Of a stretch of DNA of 46,256 nucleotides, positions 7,400 to 16,713 are shown piece by piece. Under the pieces are notes generated by a model, which did no database searches, had not been told where the DNA came from, and was given only the letters and a program-made list of their open reading frames with translations. This stretch comes from Oscillospiraceae bacterium (lineage in GTDB: Bacteria; Bacillota; Clostridia; Oscillospirales; Oscillospiraceae): NCBI GenBank assembly GCA_016293265.1, contig JAEDEN010000004.1:1-46256 (forward strand), read 5' to 3'. The first letter of the stretch is position 1. Every line of letters begins with the position of its first letter. A program made the translations under genes and the position numbers.

Positions 7400-8280
7400 C
7401 ACAGGTCACCTCCCCCTCGTCTCACGGATTCCACAAAAGCGCGTTTTGCGCTCTCCACCGCGATGTGCATCCGGAAATCCTTTGCGGCGCGCCAGGAGTC
7501 CCGGGGATTGATGTCCTCTCTTACCGCCTGACCAAACTGCTCGGCCAGGTCCATGGAAACTTCCCTGCCGGCGGCAAGCCTTTCCGCCGTCCCCGCCCGC
7601 AGAGGAACGGGGCCGGCCACGCCGAAGGCCACCCGGGCCCGCTCCACATACTTTTTGTCGGCGGAAAGGCGGACGTTCACAGAGGTGCCCAGGGTCGCGA
7701 TATCCATGGCGCTGCGCATGGCGTACTTGATGTAATAGCCGTGGGTTCCCTCATAACTCTCCCTTGGGATGAGGATGGCGGTCTGGATCTCTCCTTCTCG
7801 GAGGTCCACCTTTCCCGCCCGGAGGTAAAAGGCGCTGATGGGGATGCGCCGGATGCCCTCCGGTCCTGTCAACTCCACAAGGGCGTCGTAGGCAAAGAGG
7901 GTGGACGCGGAGTCGGCGGAGGTGACGCCGTTACAGGTATTGCCGCCGATGGTTCCGATGTTTCGGATCTGAGGCCCGCCCACCTGGTCCACCGCCTCCC
8001 CCAGAACGGCCAGGTAGCGCTGAATAACAGGATGGCGGGTAATGTGGGAAAAGCTGGTAAGAGAGCCGATGCGGATGGTGCCGTCGTCTTCCATGGCGAC
8101 GCCCCGGATCTCGTCCAGGGTCTGGATGGAGATCAACTCCGCCCCGGCCCGTTTTCCCTCCCGCATCTGCACCAGCACGTCGGACCCGCCGGCGATGATC
8201 TGGGCCTCCGGGTGGGCAAGGCGCAGGGCCACGGCGTCCGCCACGCTTTTGGCTTGGTACAAGGCTTTCATGTCATACAT
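7399..8280 (-). CDS. xdhB: Xanthine dehydrogenase-type molybdenum hydroxylase, FAD-binding subunit
   Basis: 293-residue CO-dehydrogenase-flavoprotein-type subunit. The FAD pyrophosphate motif AGGSDVLVQ lies near residue 31, and the second signature QIRNIGTIGGNTCNG near residue 110; a CODH C-terminal domain follows. Length matches E. coli XdhB. RBS GAGGG precedes the ATG. It lies 15 bases after the Mo-subunit gene and overlaps xdhC, so the three subunits are made in a coupled fashion. NAD or another acceptor is presumed. Confidence 0.92.
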   Translation of the reverse strand: MYDMKALYQAKSVADAVALRLAHPEAQIIAGGSDVLVQMREGKRAGAELISIQTLDEIRGVAMEDDGTIRIGSLTSFSHITRHPVIQRYLAVLGEAVDQVGGPQIRNIGTIGGNTCNGVTSADSASTLFAYDALVELTGPEGIRRIPISAFYLRAGKVDLREGEIQTAILIPRESYEGTHGYYIKYAMRSAMDIATLGTSVNVRLSADKKYVERARVAFGVAGPVPLRAGTAERLAAGREVSMDLAEQFGQAVREDINPRDSWRAAKDFRMHIAVESAKRAFVESVRRGGGDL

Positions 8281-8295
8281 GGCGCGTTCCCTCCC

Positions 8296-10590
8296 TCAAT
8301 CAGAAATGAGTCCCGCCTCTTTGAAGGCGCGGTAAAGAACATGGGGTGTGATGGGGCAGCAGTCGATGGCAACGCCGGTGGCGTTCAAAATTGCATTTCG
8401 GATGGCGGGCGCCACGGGACACACTGGCGGTTCCCCCAGGGCCTTGACCCCGTAAGGCGACGTGGGCTCCGGATTTTCCACGAACCGTGCCTCCAGGGTG
8501 GGATGATCCATAAAGGTGGAAAGCTTATAGTCCAGCAGGTTGCCATTCAGGGGCTTTCCGGTCTTTTCGTCGAAGAGGAGCTGCTCGCTCAGGCCGTAGC
8601 CGATGCCCATGGACATTCCCCCGTGGACCTGGGCCTCTGCAAGGGCAGGGTTGATCAGCACACCGCAGTCGTGGACATTGACGATGTTCAAAAGCTTTGC
8701 CCTGCACATGGGGATATCCACCTCCACCTCGGCAAAGCAGCAGCCGAAGGAGTAGGCGTTGGACTTGACCTGGGCGGTGGTTTCCGCGGTGATGTGCTGG
8801 CTGTTTTCCATGGAATACAGGCTCTCGATGGCAACGTCCCCCAGGGTTTTCAGCACGCGGCCGTCGGTCTTTCGGACGATATTGCCATCCACCAGGTCCA
8901 GAACCTCCACAGGCATCCGGGTCTGCTGGTGGGCGATGTCCAGAATCCGCGCCCGCAGTGCGGCAGCGGTCTGGACGATGGAAAAGCTTCCCACATAGGT
9001 CTGGCGGGATGCGTAAGCGCCGGTGCCGTAAGGCGTGACGTCAGTATCCTGGGTGGTGACCATATGAACCATACTCATGGGGACGCCAACGGCGTCTGCC
9101 ACCATTTGGGTATAAGCGGTATCGCAGCCCTGGCCGATCTCCGTTTCGCCGGTCTGGACCTGGATGGAGCCGTCCTGGTTCATCACCATCCGGCAGGAGG
9201 AGGACTCCAGGGAGATGGGCCAGACCGCCGTATTGTACCAGAACACGGAAAAGCCCACGCCCCGGCGGATATCGCCGGTCTGGTTTTTGTACGCCTCCAG
9301 CTTCCGGGCATAGTCCATAACGGCCATTCCCTGATCCATGCACTGGTTGAAGGTGTCCGTGTAAAGTTCGTTTTTGGAAAAGGCGTCCCGGTAGCCCTTT
9401 TGCATCAGGTACCTGCGGCGGAATTCCATGGGGGCCATGCCAATGGCCCGGCAGATGTCATCCGTATGGCTCTCCACCGCAAACATGGCCTGGGGAATGC
9501 CATACCCCCGCATGGCGCCGGCGGCGGGGCGGTTGGTGTAGACCGTCCAGGCATCGCACTCCAGATTCTCACAGGGATAGAGCTGGGGGAAGGCACCCAT
9601 TCCCTTGGCCACGATGGAATGGCCATGGGAGGCGTAACCGCCCTGATTGGAGAAGGCTTCAAACTTCCGGGCCACCAGCTCGCCGTTGGGCCGGACATAG
9701 GAGATCAGATGGGTACGGATGGCATGGCGGACACGGTTGGAGACGAAGGTCTCCTCGCGGGTACATTCAATCTTCACCGCCCGGCCCCCCACCTGGGTGG
9801 TGCACCAGGCGCAAAGAGGCTCGTACAAGGCGTCCTGCTTGTTGCCGAAACCGCCGCCGATATAGGGCTTGATGACCCGGATCCTGCCCCAGGGGATACC
9901 CAGGGCCTGGCCGCAGACCCGGCGGACAATGTGGGGGATCTGAGTGGAGGAAACCACCACGATGCGCCCGGCCTCCTCATAAGCAAAGCAGCCGTGGTTC
10001 TCGATGTGACAGTGCTGCACGGTGGGCGTATCGTACCAGCCCTCTACCCGGATGAGGCCCGGTTCCTTCCGGGCTTCCTCGTAATTCCCCTGGCGGATAT
10101 CCGTGTGCTTGAGCACGTTGCCGGGGTATTCGTGGTGGATGACGGGCGCACCAGGCTTCATAGCCTCCTGCGCATCCAGCACAAAGGGCAGCTCCTCATA
10201 TTCCACCTTCAGGGCGCGGACGCCCTGCACCGCCGCCACCTCATTTTCCGCGATGACCACCGCCACATCGTCGCCGTAATAGCGGACGTGTTTATTCAGG
10301 AGATGGCGGTCAGCGATGTCCTGGTGGCCCGGGTCAGTGGACCAGGGGTGGCCCGGAGAGGGAAACCGGTCCCGGGGCACATCGAAGCACGTAAGGACCT
10401 TCACCACACCGGGAATGGCGGCCGCTTCCCCGGTGTCCACAGATTTCACATAGCCGTGGGCGATGGTGGAATGGAGAATCTTCGCCACCAGGGCATTGGG
10501 CGGACACAGGTCATCCATGTACTTGGCGCGGCCGGTGGCCTTTTCATAGGCGTCCACCCTCGTCACGCTTTTGCCAACATATTTGCTCAT
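8296..10590 (-). CDS. xdhA: Xanthine dehydrogenase-type molybdenum hydroxylase, Mo-cofactor-binding subunit
   Basis: 764-residue catalytic subunit (E. coli XdhA is 752). The N-terminal a/b hammerhead domain (RVDAYEKATGRAKYMDDL) is followed by cofactor-binding segments: GGGFGNKQD, RGYGIPQ, GQGCDTAYTQM. The catalytic glutamate is in KALGEPPV near the C-terminus. The ATG at 10590 follows AGGAGGAG; the longer upstream frame to 10749 lacks a start signal and overlaps the divergent mocA start. First gene of the xdhABC operon. The hydroxylated substrate is unproven, though purines are likely given the family. Confidence 0.92.
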   Translation of the reverse strand: MSKYVGKSVTRVDAYEKATGRAKYMDDLCPPNALVAKILHSTIAHGYVKSVDTGEAAAIPGVVKVLTCFDVPRDRFPSPGHPWSTDPGHQDIADRHLLNKHVRYYGDDVAVVIAENEVAAVQGVRALKVEYEELPFVLDAQEAMKPGAPVIHHEYPGNVLKHTDIRQGNYEEARKEPGLIRVEGWYDTPTVQHCHIENHGCFAYEEAGRIVVVSSTQIPHIVRRVCGQALGIPWGRIRVIKPYIGGGFGNKQDALYEPLCAWCTTQVGGRAVKIECTREETFVSNRVRHAIRTHLISYVRPNGELVARKFEAFSNQGGYASHGHSIVAKGMGAFPQLYPCENLECDAWTVYTNRPAAGAMRGYGIPQAMFAVESHTDDICRAIGMAPMEFRRRYLMQKGYRDAFSKNELYTDTFNQCMDQGMAVMDYARKLEAYKNQTGDIRRGVGFSVFWYNTAVWPISLESSSCRMVMNQDGSIQVQTGETEIGQGCDTAYTQMVADAVGVPMSMVHMVTTQDTDVTPYGTGAYASRQTYVGSFSIVQTAAALRARILDIAHQQTRMPVEVLDLVDGNIVRKTDGRVLKTLGDVAIESLYSMENSQHITAETTAQVKSNAYSFGCCFAEVEVDIPMCRAKLLNIVNVHDCGVLINPALAEAQVHGGMSMGIGYGLSEQLLFDEKTGKPLNGNLLDYKLSTFMDHPTLEARFVENPEPTSPYGVKALGEPPVCPVAPAIRNAILNATGVAIDCCPITPHVLYRAFKEAGLISD

Positions 10591-10629
10591 GGGCACTCCT
10601 CCTTTATGAGTCTTCCGGCCTGATGTCCA

Positions 10630-10659
10630 TTGACTTCCCCGGCCCCCTGCGGATATACT
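10630..10659 (+). promoter_or_regulatory. Promoter of mocA
   Basis: TTGACT (10630-10635), 18-base spacer, TATACT (10654-10659). It gives a 5' leader of only about 13 bases before the ATG at 10679. Confidence 0.72.
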
Positions 10660-10678
10660 GGGAGGACGAGGTGATGAT

Positions 10679-11272
10679 ATGGAGCAGCCGCCGAAAATCG
10701 GATGTGTGGTCATGGCGGCGGGAAATGCCCGCCGGTACGGAAAGAACAAGTTATCCCAGCGGCTGGGCGGAAGGCCTCTGATCTGTCATGCGCTGGAGGC
10801 AATTCCCCAGGAGCTGTTCGCCCAGGTGGTAGTAGTCACACAATATTCAGAATTCACAGCCTATGTAAAGGATTTTAACTTTATATCAATCTTGAATCTT
10901 GAGGCGGAAAAAGGCATCAGCAGCACGATTGCCCTGGGCCTTTCCGCCCTGAAAGACTGCGACGGTGTGCTCTTTTCCGTCAGCGACCAACCCCTCTTGC
11001 GCCGGGAGAGCGTTGCCGCGCTGGTGGAGCTCTGGCGCCGCACGCCGGACAAAATCGCCGCTTTGTCCCACAGCGGCCTCCGGGGCAATCCCTGCCTCTT
11101 CCCCGCCCGCTTTTTTCCGGAGCTGATGGCCCTTACAGGTGACCGGGGCGGGAGTGCCGTCATCCACCGCCACGAAGAAGACGTGGTTCTGCTGGAGACG
11201 GCGGAGCAGGAGCTTTGGGACGTGGACACGCCGGAGGCACTGGAGGCCATCCGGGCATCCTTTGAAACATAA
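10679..11272 (+). CDS. mocA: Molybdenum cofactor cytidylyltransferase (MocA-type nucleotidyltransferase)
   Basis: 197-residue MobA/MocA-fold protein that would transfer CMP to molybdopterin, making the cytosine-dinucleotide form used by many bacterial xanthine-dehydrogenase-type enzymes. The nucleotide-binding loop VVMAAGNARRYGKNK (residues 10-24) and the DQPLL metal-binding motif are clear; SGLRGNP and GDRGGSAVI follow the MocA pattern. It is the only plus-strand gene inside the hydroxylase island, divergent from xdhA and convergent with the single-chain enzyme. CTP versus GTP choice cannot be read with certainty. Confidence 0.85.
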   Translation: MEQPPKIGCVVMAAGNARRYGKNKLSQRLGGRPLICHALEAIPQELFAQVVVVTQYSEFTAYVKDFNFISILNLEAEKGISSTIALGLSALKDCDGVLFSVSDQPLLRRESVAALVELWRRTPDKIAALSHSGLRGNPCLFPARFFPELMALTGDRGGSAVIHRHEEDVVLLETAEQELWDVDTPEALEAIRASFET

Positions 11273-11292
11273 GCGCCGGAGGGAGGTCCGTT

Positions 11293-13869
11293 TTATGTTC
11301 TGGAATAGGGGGTCTTTTTCAGGGGAAGGACAAACTCACGTTCCCCCGTGAGACGGTAATAGGCCTCCGCGATGGCGGGCGCCGTGGGAATGGAGGTGAT
11401 CTCCCCGATGCCGATGGCGCCGCAGGCCACATTCAATCCTTCCTTCTCCACGATAATGGGGGTGATCTTCGGGATCTGGTGGGCACGGAACAGGCCCAGG
11501 GTTCCGAATTTTTCCGTGGGCCGGCAGTCCACGATCTGATAGCGCTCCGTCAGGGCGTAGCCCAGGGACATCACCACGCCGCCTTCGATCTGCCCCTCCA
11601 AAGAGAGGGGATTTACGGCCCTGCCCACGTCATGGGCGGCCACCATTTCCTCCACCTTGCCGGTCCCGGGGTCCAGGATGCACATCTGGGTGGCATAGCC
11701 GTAGGCCACGTGGGAGACGGGATTTGGAACATTGGCCCCCAGCGGATCGGTTTTTGCCAGGTACTCGCCGTAAAACACCTCTCCCACAAGGTCCCGGAGG
11801 GTCTTTCCCTCCCTGCGCCGCTCCATCAGCTTCTCACAGGCGCGGCGGCAGGCTTCGCCGGTGACCAGCGTCTGGCGGGAGCCGGAAGTCGTGCCGGAAT
11901 CGGGGGAAATCCAGGTGTTGCTGCGCTCGTAGATGATATCCTCCCGGTCAAGATCCGTGTTGGAGACGATCATCTGCACCAGCACCGTGCCAAGGCCCTG
12001 GCCAATGCAGGAGGCGCCTGTATAGATATGTACCTTCCCATCATCCTCCACAATCAACTTTACGCGGCCGGTATCCGGAATACCCACGCCCACGCCGGAA
12101 TTTTTCATGGCACAGGCAAGCCCAACCGGCTTCCCGGATGCCACAGCGGCGTCATACAGGGGCTTTACAGCCTCCAGCGTTTCCACAAGGCCGGTGGAGT
12201 CATCCACGATCTGGCCGTTTGGCAGCACCTGCCAGGGACGGATGGCATTTCGGTAGCGGATCTCCCAGGGGGAGATGCCGATCCGCTCCGCCATCATGTT
12301 CAAAAGCGTTTCCGTTGCAAAGCAGGTCTGGGTCACGCCAAAGCCCCGGAAGGCTCCGGCGGGAGGATTGTTCGTATAATACGCGGTGCCCTCAATCTCA
12401 AAATTCTCGTAGGCGTAGGGCCCCGCGGCATGGGTGCAGGCCCGTTCCAGCACAGGGCCGCCCAGAGAGGCAAAGGCGCCGGTATCCGAGGCCACCTTGG
12501 CCTTGACACCCAGGATCTTTCCGTTTTCATCGCAGCCCATGGTGAAGTCCATCACAAAATGGTGGCGCTTGGGATGGATCAGCAGGGATTCCGCCCGGGT
12601 CAGCCGAACCTTTACGGGCCGGCCTGTATGGTAGGCCAGGAGGGCCGCGTGATGCTGGACGGTCATATCCTCCTTACCGCCAAAGCCGCCGCCCACCAGG
12701 GCATTTTGCACCTTGACCCGGTCCGTCCCCAGCATCATGGCGCACTCATGAAGGGTCTGGTGGGCAGATTGGTCGGTGGAATAGATAAACACATCCCCGT
12801 CCTCATCCAGAAAGGCCACGGCGCATTCCGGCTCCAGGAAGGCGTGCTCCGTCCAGGGTGTTTCAAAGTGATGGGAGATCACATGGGCCGCCTTTTGAAT
12901 GGCCTCCTCCGCGTTTCCCCGGGAAACATGTTTGTAGGCCTGGACATTGGAGGACTCCTCCTCAAAAACCAAAGGGGCGTCGGGCGCAGCGGCCTCCTGG
13001 ATATTGCGCACCGGAGTCAATACCTCATATTCCACCCGGATGAGCTTTTTGGCCGCCTCCACCGTCTCGCTGTCCTTCGCCGCAACCAGGGCGATGGCAT
13101 CTCCAAGGTAGTGGGTCAGCCCACCCACGGGAATGAGGGTATACTGGTCATGCTTCAGATGGCCGATCTTGTTTTCACCGGGGATATCTTCCGCCGTGAG
13201 AACAGCGGCAACACCGGGAAGCGCCTTGGCCTCCCTGGTGTCGATAGACAAGACCCGGGCCCTTGGATGAGCGCTGCGCAGGGCGGAGCCGTAGAGCATC
13301 CCCTCCAGATAGAAGTCATCGGGATATTTACCCTCACCGGTGACCTTCTCCCGGGCATCCAGCCGGGGGATGCGGCTGCCGATGTGCCAGTCCCCCTTCT
13401 CCTCTTCCGGGAGCTTCCCTTCCCGCAGGATCTTCGCCGCAAGCAAAATACCGTCGATGATCTTGACATAGCCGGTACAGCGGCAGATATTGTTGCGGAT
13501 GGCGAAGGCCGCCTCTTCCCGGGTAGGATCCGGGTTCTGGTCCAGCAATGCCTTGGCGGAGATGACCATGCCGGGGATGCAGAAGCCGCACTGAACGGCC
13601 CCGGCATGGCCGAAGGCATAGGCAAAGGCTCTTTTTTCAAATTCCGAAAGTCCCTCCACCGTAAGGACGGACTTTCCCTCCAGCTTATCCGTCTGGGGAA
13701 CGCAGGCCTTGGTGGCCTTGCCGTTGATGAGCACCATGCAGGCACCGCAGGCGCCTTCACTGCAGCCATCCTTCACGCTGGTCAGGCGGAGCGTATCCCG
13801 CAGAAAGCGGAGCAGCTTTTGATTTTTCTCCACAGTAACGGTCTGGCCGTTGACGGTAAAAGTTGCCAT
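11293..13869 (-). CDS. Single-chain Fe-S/Mo hydroxylase, probable selenium-dependent xanthine dehydrogenase
   Basis: 858 residues in which the [2Fe-2S] subunit and the Mo subunit are fused. Iron-sulfur cysteines are C36, C41, C44, C56, then C94, C97, C129, C131 (QCGFCIPG, CRCTGY). The Mo domain starts near residue 165, with VGGGFGGKED, RGFGVTQT, GQGLGTVLVQM and the catalytic Glu in GAIGIGEITS. This domain order and length match the Enterococcus-type selenium-dependent xanthine dehydrogenase and Desulfovibrio aldehyde oxidoreductase; the former is favoured by clustering with xdhABC and mocA. No flavin domain is present. The ATG at 13869 has AAAGGGA 6 bases upstream. Selenium dependence is family inference. 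Confidence 0.85.
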   Translation of the reverse strand: MATFTVNGQTVTVEKNQKLLRFLRDTLRLTSVKDGCSEGACGACMVLINGKATKACVPQTDKLEGKSVLTVEGLSEFEKRAFAYAFGHAGAVQCGFCIPGMVISAKALLDQNPDPTREEAAFAIRNNICRCTGYVKIIDGILLAAKILREGKLPEEEKGDWHIGSRIPRLDAREKVTGEGKYPDDFYLEGMLYGSALRSAHPRARVLSIDTREAKALPGVAAVLTAEDIPGENKIGHLKHDQYTLIPVGGLTHYLGDAIALVAAKDSETVEAAKKLIRVEYEVLTPVRNIQEAAAPDAPLVFEEESSNVQAYKHVSRGNAEEAIQKAAHVISHHFETPWTEHAFLEPECAVAFLDEDGDVFIYSTDQSAHQTLHECAMMLGTDRVKVQNALVGGGFGGKEDMTVQHHAALLAYHTGRPVKVRLTRAESLLIHPKRHHFVMDFTMGCDENGKILGVKAKVASDTGAFASLGGPVLERACTHAAGPYAYENFEIEGTAYYTNNPPAGAFRGFGVTQTCFATETLLNMMAERIGISPWEIRYRNAIRPWQVLPNGQIVDDSTGLVETLEAVKPLYDAAVASGKPVGLACAMKNSGVGVGIPDTGRVKLIVEDDGKVHIYTGASCIGQGLGTVLVQMIVSNTDLDREDIIYERSNTWISPDSGTTSGSRQTLVTGEACRRACEKLMERRREGKTLRDLVGEVFYGEYLAKTDPLGANVPNPVSHVAYGYATQMCILDPGTGKVEEMVAAHDVGRAVNPLSLEGQIEGGVVMSLGYALTERYQIVDCRPTEKFGTLGLFRAHQIPKITPIIVEKEGLNVACGAIGIGEITSIPTAPAIAEAYYRLTGEREFVLPLKKTPYSRT

Positions 13870-13953
13870 AAAAATCCCTTTCTTCGTGCCCAACCCTGGT
13901 CCCACGGCCTGTTATCATCTTTCAGGAAAGGTTGACCTTTCCCGTTTTTGTTC

Positions 13954-13982
13954 ATTATACTATAGGGAATGCCGTTTCGCAA
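13954..13982 (-). promoter_or_regulatory. Promoter of single-chain Mo hydroxylase
   Basis: TTGCGA (13982-13977), 17-base spacer, TATAAT (13959-13954). The leader of about 80 bases contains a GGAAAGGT/ACCTTTCC hairpin with almost no loop (about 13923-13942). Confidence 0.82.
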
Positions 13983-14002
13983 CGTTCATTTCTGTCGATT
14001 CG

Positions 14003-14641
14003 TTATACTATTTCGGAAATAGCGGGTAATTCCCACCCCACTGCCAGGACGCCGCTGCGAACCGTGATCCTGGCTTTGGGTTCCAGGATATGATTGCTGA
14101 CACCGATGGGATCTTCCACTGTCAAAACGGCATCCTTCAGGGGATACTGCAAGCCAATCTCGTCGATCCCCCCCGCCTGCTCGCACAGGGGAAACACGGA
14201 GACAATGCCCCACTCCACCTCTTTTTCCAGCACAAGGCTCTCATTTTCAATGACGGTCCACAAAAAATCGTCGTCATAGAGGTAGCCCCTAGCGCCCCGG
14301 CGGCGGATATGCAGCAGTGTATGGAGGTTGTAAAGGGTATGATCCAGCCGCTTTCCGCCGGTGCCTCCGTAAATATAAATGGTGTCGCAGCCCTCCCCAA
14401 GTGCCATCTTTACCGCGGCCATGGTGTCGGTATCATCTTTTTCCACCGGGAGGCGGGTGACGGGGATATCGGTCTCCGGCAAATCCATAGAGTCAAAATC
14501 ACCCACCAGCAGATGGGGCACAAGCCCCGCTTTCCGGCAATTCAAATATCCCGCGTCTGCCGCAATGATCAGATCTCCCTTCACCGGGCGCTGACGCAGG
14601 CCGAAAAAGGTGCCCGCGGAAAAAATAAAGCAGCGTTTCAT
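14003..14641 (-). CDS. thiN: Thiamine diphosphokinase
   Basis: 212-residue enzyme that converts thiamine plus ATP to thiamine diphosphate. Typical motifs: LIIAADAGYLNCRKAGLVP, LLVGDFDSMD, KDDTDTMAA and YGGTGGKRLDH; the C-terminal beta domain (VSIFPL-like VSVFPLCEQ, LQYPLKDA, GVSNHI) completes the fold. The ATG at 14641 is preceded by GGAGG; a frame beginning at 14662 would put this site inside the gene. Monocistronic with its own weak promoter, no THI-box visible. Confidence 0.93.
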   Translation of the reverse strand: MKRCFIFSAGTFFGLRQRPVKGDLIIAADAGYLNCRKAGLVPHLLVGDFDSMDLPETDIPVTRLPVEKDDTDTMAAVKMALGEGCDTIYIYGGTGGKRLDHTLYNLHTLLHIRRRGARGYLYDDDFLWTVIENESLVLEKEVEWGIVSVFPLCEQAGGIDEIGLQYPLKDAVLTVEDPIGVSNHILEPKARITVRSGVLAVGWELPAISEIV

Positions 14642-14669
14642 GGTGATCGCCTCCAGAAGCATTTTCCCC

Positions 14670-14698
14670 AGTGTACCACACTTTTGTCAAAAAACAAA
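14670..14698 (-). promoter_or_regulatory. Possible promoter of thiN
   Basis: TTTGTT (14698-14693), 17-base spacer, TACACT (14675-14670). It overlaps the T-tract of the upstream terminator; a TTGACA nearer the -10 is only 9 bases away and cannot serve with it. Confidence 0.45.
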
Positions 14699-14729
14699 GG
14701 TTCCCCGGCCCGCCGGCCAGGGAACCTTT
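14689..14729 (-). terminator. Intrinsic terminator after FMN-reductase-like gene
   Basis: AAAGGTTCC and GGAACCTTT arms, with an inner GGCC/GGCC stem, followed by GTTTTTTG on the minus strand. Confidence 0.85.
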
Positions 14730-14735
14730 TACATC

Positions 14736-15317
14736 TTACATTTCTTCTTTCAGGAGCCTGCGTGCAAACTCCCGGGTACGGGATTCCTTGTCCCCATCCA
14801 TAAAGACCGTTCCGTAGCCCAGATGACGCTCGGCGTGGCTACCCAAATACTTCAAGGCGGAGTGCTTACAGTAGCGGCGGACCCCCTCCTCAAAAAGATC
14901 GCAGCCCTTCTCCGGGCGGTAACCGCAGGTTTCCAAAAGTGCCAGGGATTTCCCTGCCCAAAGAGAGGGGCCTTTTTCCTCACCGTAGTATTTATTCATG
15001 CCATAGACCATGCGGTCCATCAAGGCCTTCATGGGCGGCGTGCAGTACCAGGAATAGATAGGCGTTGCCAGAACGATCAGGTCACTTGCGATGATCCGGT
15101 CAAACAGGAAACCGGCGTCGTCCTTCTGGGCGCAGCCAAATACCGTCCAGTCCTTTTGGCAGGCGCGGCAGGCGGTACAGGGGCGAATCTCCAGATCATA
15201 AAGCCAATAGGTCTCCACTTCCGCTCCTCCCTTCCGCAGTTCCTCGCAAAAGGGTACAAGCAGCGCGGCGGTATTCCCCTGTTTCCGGGGGCTTCCCATC
15301 AGGATGCAGACGTTCAT
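14736..15317 (-). CDS. Flavodoxin-fold NAD(P)H-dependent FMN reductase / iron-sulfur flavoprotein-like
   Basis: 193-residue flavodoxin-fold protein. The FMN phosphate loop GSPRKQGNTAALL is at residues 8-20, and CTACRACQKDW near residues 47-57 is the cysteine pattern of the iron-sulfur-flavoprotein-like reductases. ATPIYSWYCTPPMKALMDR is the second FMN-binding loop, and SLALLETCGY the third. RBS GGAGGG before the ATG. Monocistronic with terminators on both sides. Redox partner unknown. Confidence 0.88.
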   Translation of the reverse strand: MNVCILMGSPRKQGNTAALLVPFCEELRKGGAEVETYWLYDLEIRPCTACRACQKDWTVFGCAQKDDAGFLFDRIIASDLIVLATPIYSWYCTPPMKALMDRMVYGMNKYYGEEKGPSLWAGKSLALLETCGYRPEKGCDLFEEGVRRYCKHSALKYLGSHAERHLGYGTVFMDGDKESRTREFARRLLKEEM

Positions 15318-15346
15318 AGGTACCCTCCTTTTCTTTTATAATTTCA

Positions 15347-15375
15347 AGCTTACCACACGTCCGGTAAAATGACAA
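15347..15375 (-). promoter_or_regulatory. Promoter of FMN-reductase-like gene
   Basis: TTGTCA (15375-15370), 17-base spacer, TAAGCT (15352-15347). Confidence 0.6.
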
Positions 15376-15404
15376 TAAAAACCCCCCGGCAAAATGTCGG
15401 GGGG
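15375..15404 (-). terminator. Intrinsic terminator of activase-dehydratase operon
   Basis: CCCCCCG (15404-15398) pairs with CGGGGGG (15388-15382), then TTTTTATTG. The flank is a run of nine G (15399-15407 on the plus strand). Confidence 0.85.
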
Positions 15405-15413
15405 GGGACACGC

Positions 15414-16712
<1,299 letters not shown>

Positions 16713-16713
16713 G

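Noticed and set aside
7465..10623. 1052-codon open frame on the plus strand opposite the xdh genes
   Set aside because: It is antisense to xdhABC, whose domains and ribosome sites are clear. Its His/Gly/Leu-rich translation is the usual shadow of GC-rich coding DNA.
11479..13935. 818-codon plus-strand frame opposite the single-chain Mo hydroxylase
   Set aside because: Same shadow effect; no domain, start site or promoter.
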